A stretch of DNA of 50,064 nucleotides from Porphyrobacter sp. (GTDB taxonomy: Bacteria; Pseudomonadota; Alphaproteobacteria; Sphingomonadales; Sphingomonadaceae). Where the stretch lies: assembly GCA_013911835.1 (NCBI GenBank), contig JACESM010000002.1:1-50064 (forward strand). The letters are read 5' to 3'. Below the pieces are notes generated by a model that was given only the letters and a program-made list of their open reading frames with translations, did no database searches and was not told the DNA's origin. Within the stretch, counting starts at the first letter, position 1. The number at the start of each line of letters is the position of its first letter. Both the position numbers and the translations under genes were made by a program. This document shows, in pieces, positions 16,366 to 24,010 of this stretch.

Positions 16366-16982
16366 GCCTCGAACTGTGGAAACGCATCCAGCTGGCGGTG
16401 GGCGTAACCGCCGATGGCATCCCCGGCCCTGCCACAGCGGCCAAGATCGCCGCGAAGCTCGGCGTCCAGCAGCCTCTCGCCAAACAGACTGGCAGCTTTG
16501 CCGGGATGTCCGGGCTGGTGACCGGCAAGGGCAAGGGCATCGCCCGGATCGCGATCCACTGCACCGCCACCCGCGAAGGGCAGGACATCAGCGCCGCCAC
16601 GATCAAACAGTGGCACCTCAAGCAGGGCTGGAAGGACATCGGCTACCACTTCGTCATCGGGCTGGATGGCATGATCGAACGCGGTCGGCCCGAGGAAATC
16701 CTTGGCAGCCACGTCGCGGGTTTCAACACCGGGTCAATCGGGGTGGTTTATGTCGGCGGGCTCGATGCGCAGGGCAAGGCCAAGGACACCCGCACCGATG
16801 CGCAGAAGGCGGCCATGGCCGCGCTGGTGCGCGAGCTGCTGGTGAAATACCCCGGCGCGCGCGTGCTCGGCCACCGCGATCATTCGCCCGACCAGGACGG
16901 CGACGGCGTGATCGAACGGCACGAATGGCTGAAGGAATGCCCGTGCTTCGATGTTGCCGCCTGGTGGGACAGCGTGAAGTGA
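16362..16982 (+). CDS. N-acetylmuramoyl-L-alanine amidase (T7 lysozyme-like endolysin)
   Basis: 206 residues. An N-terminal peptidoglycan-binding-like segment (LWKRIQLAVGVTADGIPGPAT, about 5-25) precedes an Amidase_2 domain. Zinc ligands expected for the family are present: His66 in IHCTAT, His171 in LGHRDHSP and Cys193 in KECP, with Tyr95 and Lys191 matching catalytic T7 residues. It should cleave the amide bond between glycan and peptide during lysis. No signal peptide is visible, so export would rely on the neighbouring holin. It overlaps the spanin gene by four bases (GTGA). Confidence 0.93.
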   Translation: MSLELWKRIQLAVGVTADGIPGPATAAKIAAKLGVQQPLAKQTGSFAGMSGLVTGKGKGIARIAIHCTATREGQDISAATIKQWHLKQGWKDIGYHFVIGLDGMIERGRPEEILGSHVAGFNTGSIGVVYVGGLDAQGKAKDTRTDAQKAAMAALVRELLVKYPGARVLGHRDHSPDQDGDGVIERHEWLKECPCFDVAAWWDSVK

Positions 16983-17323
16983 GCCCGCTTTCGTGGTTCC
17001 GCGCGCTCTCCCGCCTGCGCCAGATCGTGCTCATCGTGGTCCTGCTGGTCGCGCTGATCTGGGCCTTCCTGTTCGTGCGGGATCTGTTCACCGGCACCGC
17101 CAAGACCGAGGCGAAGCTTGCCACCGGGCAGGCCGACGCTGCCTTTCAATCCGGGCAGGACGCCGCCACCACCGTGGGCCAGCAGGCCCAGACCGAGGCC
17201 GCGCGAGAACGCTCCGTGGCCGACATGCAAAAGGATGTGAACGATGCGAAAGATGCTGCTGGTGCTCATGCCGCTGGTGCTGATTGGCTGTGCGACGACT
17301 TCGGTATTTGCCCCGAAGAGTAG
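16979..17323 (+). CDS. Inner-membrane spanin (Rz-like)
   Basis: 114 residues from a GTG overlapping the amidase stop. A single N-terminal membrane helix (QIVLIVVLLVALIWAFLFV, about 13-31) is followed by a periplasmic helical region rich in Ala, Gln and Glu. The next gene, an outer-membrane lipoprotein, starts 80 bases before this one ends in another frame. That nested arrangement is characteristic of Rz/Rz1 pairs, which fuse inner and outer membranes at the end of lysis. Confidence 0.85.
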   Translation: MSPLSWFRALSRLRQIVLIVVLLVALIWAFLFVRDLFTGTAKTEAKLATGQADAAFQSGQDAATTVGQQAQTEAARERSVADMQKDVNDAKDAAGAHAAGADWLCDDFGICPEE

Positions 17324-17564
17324 CTGTTCCGATCTGCTCGATGGCACCTGGGAAACCCCGGTGCCCGATGCCACCGCCCCGCGCGAAGGGGACACCACGC
17401 TCGACACGCTGAAGAGCTGGATCGGATTCGGCGGCGCGCAGACCGCTGGCAAGCGCACCGAGTTCGAACGCGCGCAGGCCGCCCGCGCCATCATCAAGCG
17501 CTGCGAGGAACGCGATCGCGCTGCCATCGAGCGCGCCAAGCCGAAGTTTCTGGGGCTGTTCTGA
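17244..17564 (+). CDS. Outer-membrane spanin lipoprotein (Rz1-like)
   Basis: 106 residues with a clear lipoprotein signal (MRKMLLVLMPLVLIGC, lipobox LIGC, Cys16). The mature part is Thr/Pro-containing and then helical. It overlaps the inner-membrane spanin by 80 bases in a different frame. Longer than lambda Rz1 but within the range of partly overlapping o-spanins. Confidence 0.82.
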   Translation: MRKMLLVLMPLVLIGCATTSVFAPKSSCSDLLDGTWETPVPDATAPREGDTTLDTLKSWIGFGGAQTAGKRTEFERAQAARAIIKRCEERDRAAIERAKPKFLGLF

Positions 17565-17590
17565 CCTTCTTCCCGGAGCCGGGAAAAAGG
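17565..17590. terminator. Hairpin between spanin and gpV
   Basis: Starting right after the spanin stop, CCTT and TTCCCG pair with CGGGAA and AAGG around a short loop (one mismatch). No T-tract follows, so it may be a processing or pausing hairpin, or a weak terminator at the end of the lysis cassette. Confidence 0.5.
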
Positions 17591-17619
17591 TCGCACACGC
17601 AAATCACAGGAAACCCACC

Positions 17620-18198
17620 ATGTTCAAGCCCGCCCCGCAGGAAGACATCCCCGCCGATCTCGCCAGCCTGATCCGTATCGGCACCGTGCTTTCGGTCGAT
17701 CTGGCCGAGGCCCGGTGCATCGTCCGTTTTGGCGACCCCGACGATCCCGCGCCTGCGCAGACCACCCCGATCCGCTGGCTCACCCCGCGTGCAGGCCTCA
17801 CCCGGGTGTGGTCGCCGCCCAGCGTGGGCGAGCAGGTGCTGCTGGTCTGCCCAGACGGGCAGATCGGTGCAGCCGTGGCGATCACGGGAATCGTGCAGGA
17901 CGCCTTCCCGCCGCTTGGCAGCACCACCGCAGAAATGATCGAGTTCGCCGACGGCGCCAGGATCACTTACGACCCGGAGGCCAGCGCACTCACCGCCGAG
18001 CTTCCCGCCGGAGGCACGGCAGAGATCATCGCCGACGGCGGAATCACCTTGCGCGGCGACGTGACGATCGAGGGGAATGTCTCGGTCAGCAAGGCGCTCA
18101 CCGCAGCCGAAGACGTGGTCGCCGACGGGGTCAGCCTCATCGGACACAAGCACACCGACGTGCAGGCGGGCAGCGCCCTTTCGGGCCCGCCCGAATGA
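17620..18198 (+). CDS. V: Baseplate spike protein V
   Basis: A 192-residue gpV family member. An OB-like N-terminal domain (SLIRIGTVLSVDLAEARCIVRFGD) is followed by a beta-helical spike (GGTAEIIADGGITLRGDVTIEGNVSVS) and the conserved IGHKHTDVQAGSALSGPPE end with the HxH iron-binding site of P2-type tips. It should pierce the outer membrane on contraction. AGGAA 10 bases upstream supports the start. Confidence 0.95.
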   Translation: MFKPAPQEDIPADLASLIRIGTVLSVDLAEARCIVRFGDPDDPAPAQTTPIRWLTPRAGLTRVWSPPSVGEQVLLVCPDGQIGAAVAITGIVQDAFPPLGSTTAEMIEFADGARITYDPEASALTAELPAGGTAEIIADGGITLRGDVTIEGNVSVSKALTAAEDVVADGVSLIGHKHTDVQAGSALSGPPE

Positions 18199-18200
18199 CG

Positions 18201-18572
18201 TTAGATGCGGCAGTCCCGGGCGACCTTGCGGCGATTATCCCAGTCGGCCCGGTAGACGGCATGGCCGCGCGCGAGCAGCTCGCAGGCGACATTGCGCTTG
18301 TCGACATACACGGCTGCGATCGTGCGGCCGTAACGATCGCGGCCGAGGCGGATTACGGTTACCCGCTTGCCTGCAATGATTGAAGCGAGCGCGCGGGTGG
18401 CAGCCTGTCCGTCACCTCGCACACACTTGCGACCCTTGCGGCAAGCGCTTGTCTCGGGTGCATCGATTCCGCTAAGCCTAACCCGCTCGCCATCGCAGCG
18501 GATCGTGTCGCCGTCGACCACGGTGCAGGTCAGGAACAGGGCGGCGGCGGCGGCGAGCATGGGTGCATGCAT
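18201..18572 (-). CDS. Secreted thermonuclease-like (SNase) protein, inserted moron
   Basis: 123 residues with an N-terminal signal (MHAPMLAAAAALFLTC) and a staphylococcal-nuclease domain. Active-site positions are conserved: Asp22 in VVDGDTI, Arg32, Asp37 and Glu40 in RLSGIDAPET, and Arg83 in DRYGRT. Cys pairs suggest an extracytoplasmic, disulfide-stabilised enzyme. It lies on the opposite strand between the tail genes V and W, breaking an otherwise forward late operon; its end abuts V and its start abuts a hairpin element. This is the layout of a moron gene that may be expressed from the prophage. Confidence 0.88.
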   Translation of the reverse strand: MHAPMLAAAAALFLTCTVVDGDTIRCDGERVRLSGIDAPETSACRKGRKCVRGDGQAATRALASIIAGKRVTVIRLGRDRYGRTIAAVYVDKRNVACELLARGHAVYRADWDNRRKVARDCRI

Positions 18573-18574
18573 AA

Positions 18575-18600
18575 GGCATCAAGCAGCGAGGCGATAGGCC
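18575..18600. repeat. Conserved-loop hairpin element, copy 4 (diverged)
   Basis: GGCATCAAGCAGCGAGGCGA followed by TAGGCC differs from copy 1 at only three positions over this span. It lies two bases from the nuclease start codon on one side and 78 bases before gpW on the other. Confidence 0.65.
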
Positions 18601-18619
18601 AGACGAACGTCGGTTAAAG

Positions 18620-18660
18620 CCGCTTCCACCAGCCCCCGCGCTGGCGTTGCGCGCGCGAAG
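18620..18660. promoter_or_regulatory. Pre-W TTCCACC element (copy 3)
   Basis: GCTTCCACC, a C-rich tract, CGCGC and GTTGCGCGC match the order of elements in the P/O region (3739-3770) and partly the pre-J region. A late promoter is plausible because W would otherwise be cut off from upstream transcription by the reverse-strand nuclease gene. No canonical -35/-10 is seen. Confidence 0.4.
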
Positions 18661-18678
18661 CGCGTTTCCCTCGCTCCC

Positions 18679-19041
18679 ATGCAAGGCATGGACGCCCGAA
18701 CCGGAAAGCCGCTCGGCGATGAAGCGCACCTCGCGCAGTCGATCGGCGATATCCTCTCGACCCCGATCGGCACCCGGCCGATGCGGCGCGACTATGGCTC
18801 GCTGCTGTTCGAGCTGATCGACAAGCCCATCAACGGCGCGATCCGGATGCTGCTTCAGGCGGCGACCGCGATCGCGCTGCGCCGCTGGGAGCCGCGCCTG
18901 CGCCTCACCCGTGTCACGCTTGGCGGTGAGCCGGCCGCCGGTCGCCTCACCATCCGCATCGAAGGTGTCCGCACTGACCTGCCGCCGTCGAACGCGCTCA
19001 CCAACCTCACGATCCCGATCGAAACCCGCCGCACGGCATAG
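18679..19041 (+). CDS. W: Baseplate wedge protein W (gp25-like)
   Basis: 120 residues, gpW/gp25 lysozyme-like baseplate family. Key segments are SIGDILSTPIGTRPMRRDYGSLLFELID and a C-terminal PIETRR. It forms the inner wedge that starts sheath assembly. A second ATG at 18688 is possible; neither start has a strong ribosome-binding site. Confidence 0.93.
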   Translation: MQGMDARTGKPLGDEAHLAQSIGDILSTPIGTRPMRRDYGSLLFELIDKPINGAIRMLLQAATAIALRRWEPRLRLTRVTLGGEPAAGRLTIRIEGVRTDLPPSNALTNLTIPIETRRTA

Positions 19042-19056
19042 AAGGAAGTGCTCCCC

Positions 19057-20220
19057 ATGGTTCATGGCCTCACGATTACTGAATCCGCATCCGGCGCCCG
19101 CGCGCTCGGCCTTGTCAGCCTTGCCGTGATCGGCATCGTGGCCACCGCCACTGCACCCGCAGGAGCCGAAGCTGCCGCGCTTGACGAAGCCTTCCCGCTC
19201 AACACTCCGGTGCTGATTACCGGCGGCGTCGACATCGCGGCGGGCAATGCCGGCACGGGCGGGACGCTCGGCCCGGTGCTGCGCGCGATCGGCGACCAGG
19301 CGAGCCCGGTGGTGGTGGTGGTGCGAGTGGCCGAGGGCGAAGACCAGGCCGGGACCGACGCCAACGTGATCGGCACCACCGACGGTGCGACCTTCACCGG
19401 CCTGCAGGCACTGGCAGTGGCCGAGCAGCGGCTCGGCGTGAAGCCGCAGATCATCGCAGCCCCCGGGCTCGACAGCCAGCTGGTGGTCGAGGAAATGGTG
19501 AGCATCGCCAAGAAGCTGCGCGGGTTCGTCTATGCGGCGGCTGAAGGCGACGATGTTGCCGAGGCGCTGACCTACCGCGAAAACTTCGGTCACCGCGAAC
19601 TCATGCTGATCTGGCCCGGCACCAGCGCCGAAACCGCCGGTGACATCGTCGCCCGCGCGATCGGCCTGCGCGCGCAGATCGACGAGACCGTTGGCTGGCA
19701 CAAGACGATCAGCAACGTCCCGCTGGTGGGTGTGACCGCCCTCGATCGCGACATCAGCTTCGACCTCACCGATCCCACCACCGACGCCGGCGTGCTCAAT
19801 GGCGGGGAAATCACCACGATCATCCGCCAGAACGGCTTCCGGCTTTGGGGGAACCGCACCACTGCGGATCCCGAAACCAACCCCAGTTTCGTCTTCGAGA
19901 GCGCGGTTCGCACCAGCCACGCGCTGCAGGAGATCGTCGGCCAGATCGTCAGCCCCTTCATCGACCAGCCCATGACGATCGGGCTGGTGAAGGACCTGCT
20001 CGAAACCGGCAACGCGCGCTTCCGCCAGCTGGCGGTGCAGGGGGTGATCCAGGGCGCCGAGATGTTCTTCGACGCTGACCAGAACAGCCCGCAGGAACTG
20101 GCCGCCGGCCGCCCCCGCTTCCGCATCCAGTTCACCCCGGTCGCGCCGCTCGAGAACCCCAACGTCGATCTGGTGATCACCGACTTCTACTACACCGACT
20201 TCGCCGACCAGCTGGTCTGA
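19057..20220 (+). CDS. FI: Tail sheath protein (P2 gpFI)
   Basis: 387 residues of contractile sheath. Typical features are the N-terminal HGLTITESASGARAL, the central GVTALDRDISFDLTDPTTDAG and the C-terminal handshake strand region. The ATG at 19057 is preferred over a GTG at 19048 because GAAGGAAG lies eight bases before it. In the virion the sheath surrounds the FII tube and contracts to inject DNA. Confidence 0.96.
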   Translation: MVHGLTITESASGARALGLVSLAVIGIVATATAPAGAEAAALDEAFPLNTPVLITGGVDIAAGNAGTGGTLGPVLRAIGDQASPVVVVVRVAEGEDQAGTDANVIGTTDGATFTGLQALAVAEQRLGVKPQIIAAPGLDSQLVVEEMVSIAKKLRGFVYAAAEGDDVAEALTYRENFGHRELMLIWPGTSAETAGDIVARAIGLRAQIDETVGWHKTISNVPLVGVTALDRDISFDLTDPTTDAGVLNGGEITTIIRQNGFRLWGNRTTADPETNPSFVFESAVRTSHALQEIVGQIVSPFIDQPMTIGLVKDLLETGNARFRQLAVQGVIQGAEMFFDADQNSPQELAAGRPRFRIQFTPVAPLENPNVDLVITDFYYTDFADQLV

Positions 20221-20255
20221 TCCTTTCCGCCGACCCCGATTAGGAGACACCCGCC

Positions 20256-20765
20256 ATGGGCATCCCGAAGAAACTGAAGAACCTCACCGCCCACGTCGAC
20301 GGCGTGAACTACATCGGCCAGGTGGTCGAATTCGAAGAACCGGCGCAGGCGCTCGCCACCGAGGAATACCGCGGCGGCGGAATGATCGGACCGGTGATGA
20401 TCGACATGGGCCTGCAAGCCATGGAAGCGACCCTCAAGATGGGCGGCCATGTGGTCGAGCTGATGCGCAAGTTCGGCACCACCCGTGTGGACGGCGTCCG
20501 CGTCCGCCTGGTCGGCGCCTACCAGCGCGACGACACGGGCGAGGTCGAGACGGTCGAATGCTACCTCGGCGGCCGCTTCAGCGAGATCGGCACCGGCACC
20601 GCCAAGCCGGGCGACGATACCGAGCACGAGTACAAGCTACCGCTCTCCTACTACCGCCGCGTCGTCAACGGCCGGGTCGAGATGGAGATCGACATGGTTG
20701 CAGGCACCTTCATCGTCGACGGCATCGACCGCTACGGCGAGATCATGGCTACCCTGCAAAGCTGA
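20256..20765 (+). CDS. FII: Tail tube protein (P2 gpFII)
   Basis: 169 residues matching gpFII in length and motifs (MGIPKKLKNLTAHVDGVNYI; YRRVVNGRVEMEIDM). It polymerises into the inner tube. AGGAG precedes the ATG. Sheath then tube is the normal P2 order. Confidence 0.96.
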   Translation: MGIPKKLKNLTAHVDGVNYIGQVVEFEEPAQALATEEYRGGGMIGPVMIDMGLQAMEATLKMGGHVVELMRKFGTTRVDGVRVRLVGAYQRDDTGEVETVECYLGGRFSEIGTGTAKPGDDTEHEYKLPLSYYRRVVNGRVEMEIDMVAGTFIVDGIDRYGEIMATLQS

Positions 20766-20814
20766 TCAGGTCCCGTCGGCCGGCGCTGTGCGGGGCGGTC
20801 GGTCGGCGGTTGGG

Positions 20815-20855
20815 GCGGGACGGCCATCCCCCCAAAGGATTTCCGGCCGTCCCGT
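20815..20855. terminator. Long hairpin between FII and E
   Basis: GCGGGACGGCC pairs with GGCCGTCCCGT (one G-T pair) around a 19-base loop, with a short T run shortly after. Placed between the strongly expressed tube and sheath genes and the weakly needed E/T genes, it could be a partial terminator that lowers downstream transcription. Confidence 0.6.
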
Positions 20856-20897
20856 CCCGCTTTGCCCCCGCTCAACCTTGAATGAAGGACGCCCCGC

Positions 20898-21254
20898 ATG
20901 GCTAACACCACCCCCGCCACTCCCTCCGTCGACACCGCCCGCTTCCAGACCATCACTCTGGCCGAGCCGATCAAGCGCGGCGAACAGGTCATCGATACGA
21001 TCACCCTGCGCAAACCCAAGGCGGGCGAACTGCGCGGCGGCATCAACCTGCAGGACCTCATGACCTGCGACATCACCACGATCCTGAAGGTGCTTCCCCG
21101 GATCAGCGATCCCGTCTTGACGCCGAACGAGTGTGACAACCTGGACGTCGGCGATCTCACCGAAATCGGGGGCACCATCCGTGGTTTTTTTATGACGGTG
21201 GCCGAGAAGAAGATGCTCGAGGCGATGATCGCGGACCAACAGTCGAGGACCTGA
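20898..21254 (+). CDS. E: Tail assembly chaperone E
   Basis: 118 residues, gpE family (ITLAEPIKRGEQVIDTITLRKP; the RxGxxLQDL region). In P2 the protein and its frameshifted extension E' act as chaperones for the tape measure protein. A run of seven T at 21185-21191 gives a T-TTT-TTT slippery heptamer in this frame. Confidence 0.92.
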   Translation: MANTTPATPSVDTARFQTITLAEPIKRGEQVIDTITLRKPKAGELRGGINLQDLMTCDITTILKVLPRISDPVLTPNECDNLDVGDLTEIGGTIRGFFMTVAEKKMLEAMIADQQSRT

Positions 21255-21382
21255 TGGCTGACATTGCCGGCATCTTCCACTGGCCGCTGAGCGAACTCAA
21301 GGCGCTCGATCTGGATGAGCTGGCGGAGTGGCGCGAGCGGGCCATCAGCTTCTGGAACAGGGTGAACGGTAAGGCCAAATGA
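20898..21382 (+). CDS. E': E-E' fusion by -1 ribosomal frameshift
   Basis: After a -1 slip on the seven-T run (21185-21191) the new frame stays open through 21382. It adds about 20 linker residues (YDGGREEDARG...VEDL) and then the E' module beginning MADIAGIFHWPLSEL, with LDELAEWRERAISFW, which is the recognised GpE small domain. The E' module alone spans 21254-21382 and could also start at its own ATG. Expected by analogy with P2; not proven here. Confidence 0.82.
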
Positions 21383-23547
21383 GCAACAAGCTGTCCCTGC
21401 TGGTCAACTTCGTCGGCGTCGACAAGATGTCGGGCGCGCTGCGCAACATCATGAAGCTCGGCCGGCAGGGATCGCGTTCGCTCGGCGATCTGCGCGGGGA
21501 GGGCAAGAAGCTCGAGCAGCAGCTGCGCGAGGTGCGCCGCCAAATGGAAGGCGCGACCGGCAACATCACCGACCTCGCCAATCGCGAGCGCGAACTCCAA
21601 GGCGCCATCGAGGGCGTCAATGGCCAGATCGCGGAGCGCCGCCGGCTTTACGCGATCGAGGGGCAGCAGCGCGACACGATCGCCAAGGCTGAAGAAATGC
21701 AGCAGCGCGGCCGCGACAACATGGTGCAGGGCGCCGCGCTCGCCGCGCCCTTCGTGCTTGCGGTCAAGGCAGCGGGCGACTTTTCGAGCGGGATGGTCGA
21801 CATCCAGCAGAAAGCCGCGCTCACCAACGCCGAGACCGACAAGCTCGGCCGCACGATCCTCACCATGGCGGCCAATGCCAGCCAGCTTCCCGAGAACATG
21901 CGCGCAGGCCTCGATCTGCTGCTGGCCAAGGGCATGAACCTTGACGCGGCGACAGCTGCGATCGGCCCGGCCGGAAAGCTGGCGACCGCCTACAAGGTCG
22001 ACCTGCCCGACGCGGCCGGTGCAGCCTTTGCCAGCATCAACAACCTCAAGATCGCGAGCGCCCAGACCGCGGTGATCTTCGACACGCTGGCAGCGGCAGG
22101 CAACGAAGGCGGCTTCGAGGTGCGTGACATGGCGCGGCACTTCCCCGCGCTTACGGCCCAGATGGCTGCTCTCGGCGAAAAGGGCGTCCCGGCAGTGGCC
22201 GATCTGTCTGCCGCCCTGCAGGTCGCCATGCACACCGCCGGCGACGCGGACGAAGCGGGCAACAACATCAAGAACCTCCTCGGCAAGATCAATGCGCCTG
22301 CGACCATCAACGCCTTCCGCAAGAACTTCGGGATCGATCTGCCCGCCGCGATGAAGAAGCTCGAAGAGCAGGGCTATTCCTCGATGGAAGCCATCGCCAT
22401 GATCACCAAAGAGGCGACCGGCGGCGACATGAAGAAGCTCGGCTTCGCCTTCGAGGACCAGCAGGCGCGCATGGGGCTGCTCGCCCTGATCCAGAACATG
22501 GAGGAGTATCGCCGCATCCGGCAGGCCGCGATGAAGTCGGACGGGACGGTCGATGCTGCGTTCGACCAGCGCGTTCTGCGCGATGGCACGGTGAGCTGGG
22601 GTGCGTTCATGACCAGCGTGTCCGCGCTAGCGGTCACCATGGGGACGACGCTGCTGCCGGTCCTGACCCAAGTGGCCAATTACATCAACGGGGTGCTGCA
22701 AAAGGTGAATGCCTGGGCGCAGGCCAATCCGGAAGCGGCAGGCGCGCTCATCAAGCTGGCGGCGGGGCTCGCGGTCTTCAAGGTGGGCCTCGGCGCGGCG
22801 CAGTTCGTGATTGGCGGGTTCATGAAGCCGCTCGCCAATGTGAACGCCATGGTGCTGCGATTCGCGGGAAGCTGGTCAAACGCTTTCGCCATGATGCGGC
22901 ACGGGGCGCTCGCGCTGGGCAGCGGGCTGCTGCGCGCCGGCGCGATGATGCTGGCCAACCCGATGGTGCTGATCATCGCCGGGATCGTCGCTGCGGTCGC
23001 CTTTGCCGGGTACATGATCTACACCCACTGGGACACGATCAAGGCGGCGTTCCAGTCGGGCTGGAGCTACGTCACCAACCTGCTCTCGGGCGCGGCGAAA
23101 TGGCTCACCAACATCGGCAGGCAAATGATGAACGGCCTGCTGCTCGCCATCAATCCGATGGCGCTGGGCGCGAAGCTCATCAACATGGCGAAGAACGGCA
23201 TCACCGCCTTCAAGAATTACCTCGGCATCAGGTCGCCCTCGCGGGTGTTCATGGGGCTGGGCGAGGATACCGCGGCGGGCATGGCGGTGGGTCTGCAGCG
23301 CGGCGAGCGGGGCGTTCTGGGCGCGGCCGGGCGCATGGCCACCGGGATGGTCGCGGCCAGCTCGCTCGCCGCCGCACCGGCGGCGGGGGCGGCTGCCTCG
23401 GCACCGGGCGCAGGCGGGGGCCTCACCGTCACGATCAACATCCAGCAGCAGCCCGGGCAGGACGCAACCGCGCTGGCCGAGGAAGTGCGCCGCCAGCTTG
23501 AACGCATGGCCGGGCAGGCCGCGCGCAGTTCGTACAGCGACGGGTAA
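21379..23547 (+). CDS. T: Tail tape measure protein T
   Basis: 722 residues. Helical and coiled N-terminal region (GEGKKLEQQLREVRRQMEG), a central tape-measure domain (VKAAGDFSSGMVDIQQKA), hydrophobic segments around 490-560 and the C-terminal RSPSRVFMGLGEDTAAGMAVG, typical of the family. Length sets tail length and is close to P2 T (815). The start overlaps the E' stop (ATGA). Confidence 0.95.
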   Translation: MSNKLSLLVNFVGVDKMSGALRNIMKLGRQGSRSLGDLRGEGKKLEQQLREVRRQMEGATGNITDLANRERELQGAIEGVNGQIAERRRLYAIEGQQRDTIAKAEEMQQRGRDNMVQGAALAAPFVLAVKAAGDFSSGMVDIQQKAALTNAETDKLGRTILTMAANASQLPENMRAGLDLLLAKGMNLDAATAAIGPAGKLATAYKVDLPDAAGAAFASINNLKIASAQTAVIFDTLAAAGNEGGFEVRDMARHFPALTAQMAALGEKGVPAVADLSAALQVAMHTAGDADEAGNNIKNLLGKINAPATINAFRKNFGIDLPAAMKKLEEQGYSSMEAIAMITKEATGGDMKKLGFAFEDQQARMGLLALIQNMEEYRRIRQAAMKSDGTVDAAFDQRVLRDGTVSWGAFMTSVSALAVTMGTTLLPVLTQVANYINGVLQKVNAWAQANPEAAGALIKLAAGLAVFKVGLGAAQFVIGGFMKPLANVNAMVLRFAGSWSNAFAMMRHGALALGSGLLRAGAMMLANPMVLIIAGIVAAVAFAGYMIYTHWDTIKAAFQSGWSYVTNLLSGAAKWLTNIGRQMMNGLLLAINPMALGAKLINMAKNGITAFKNYLGIRSPSRVFMGLGEDTAAGMAVGLQRGERGVLGAAGRMATGMVAASSLAAAPAAGAAASAPGAGGGLTVTINIQQQPGQDATALAEEVRRQLERMAGQAARSSYSDG

Positions 23548-23553
23548 AGCACC

Positions 23554-23997
23554 ATGGCCAGCATCCCCCCCACTTCCTCGCGCGAGCTGATGACGCTCGG
23601 CATGTTCGTCTTCAGCATGGATTCCGCGCTTTACGACACGCTGACCCGCAGCCGCGAGTGGCGCCACGCCACGGCCGAACGGTTCGGTGCGCGCGCGGCC
23701 TCGCAATTCATCGGGCCCGGCAACGACAATGTCAGCCTCTCCGGGCGCATCGTGCCCGAAATCGCCGGGCGCTACAGCGCGATCGAGACGCTGGCAGACA
23801 TGGCGGCGACCGGCGATGCCTACCCGCTGATCGACGGGCTGGGCCGCATCCTCGGCCATTACCGGATCGTGCGGCTTGATGAAGACCACGCCGCGATCAT
23901 GGCCGGGGGCCTGCCGCGCCTGCTCGATTTCCGCCTCGAGCTGGAACGCACCGACGATGACAGCGACGGGCTCGGCGGGTTTGCGGGGGCGCTGTGA
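23554..23997 (+). CDS. U: Tail terminator/completion protein U
   Basis: 147 residues, gpU family (MTLGMFVFSMDSALYDTLTR near the N-terminus; NVSLSGRIVPEIAG in the middle). It caps the tail tube. Follows T after six bases and precedes D, as in P2. Confidence 0.94.
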   Translation: MASIPPTSSRELMTLGMFVFSMDSALYDTLTRSREWRHATAERFGARAASQFIGPGNDNVSLSGRIVPEIAGRYSAIETLADMAATGDAYPLIDGLGRILGHYRIVRLDEDHAAIMAGGLPRLLDFRLELERTDDDSDGLGGFAGAL

Positions 23998-24010
23998 GCC
24001 AAGTTAGCCC

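Noticed and set aside
18478..20250. A 590-codon reverse frame across W and FI
   Set aside because: Antisense shadow of W, sheath and neighbouring sequence; no domain.
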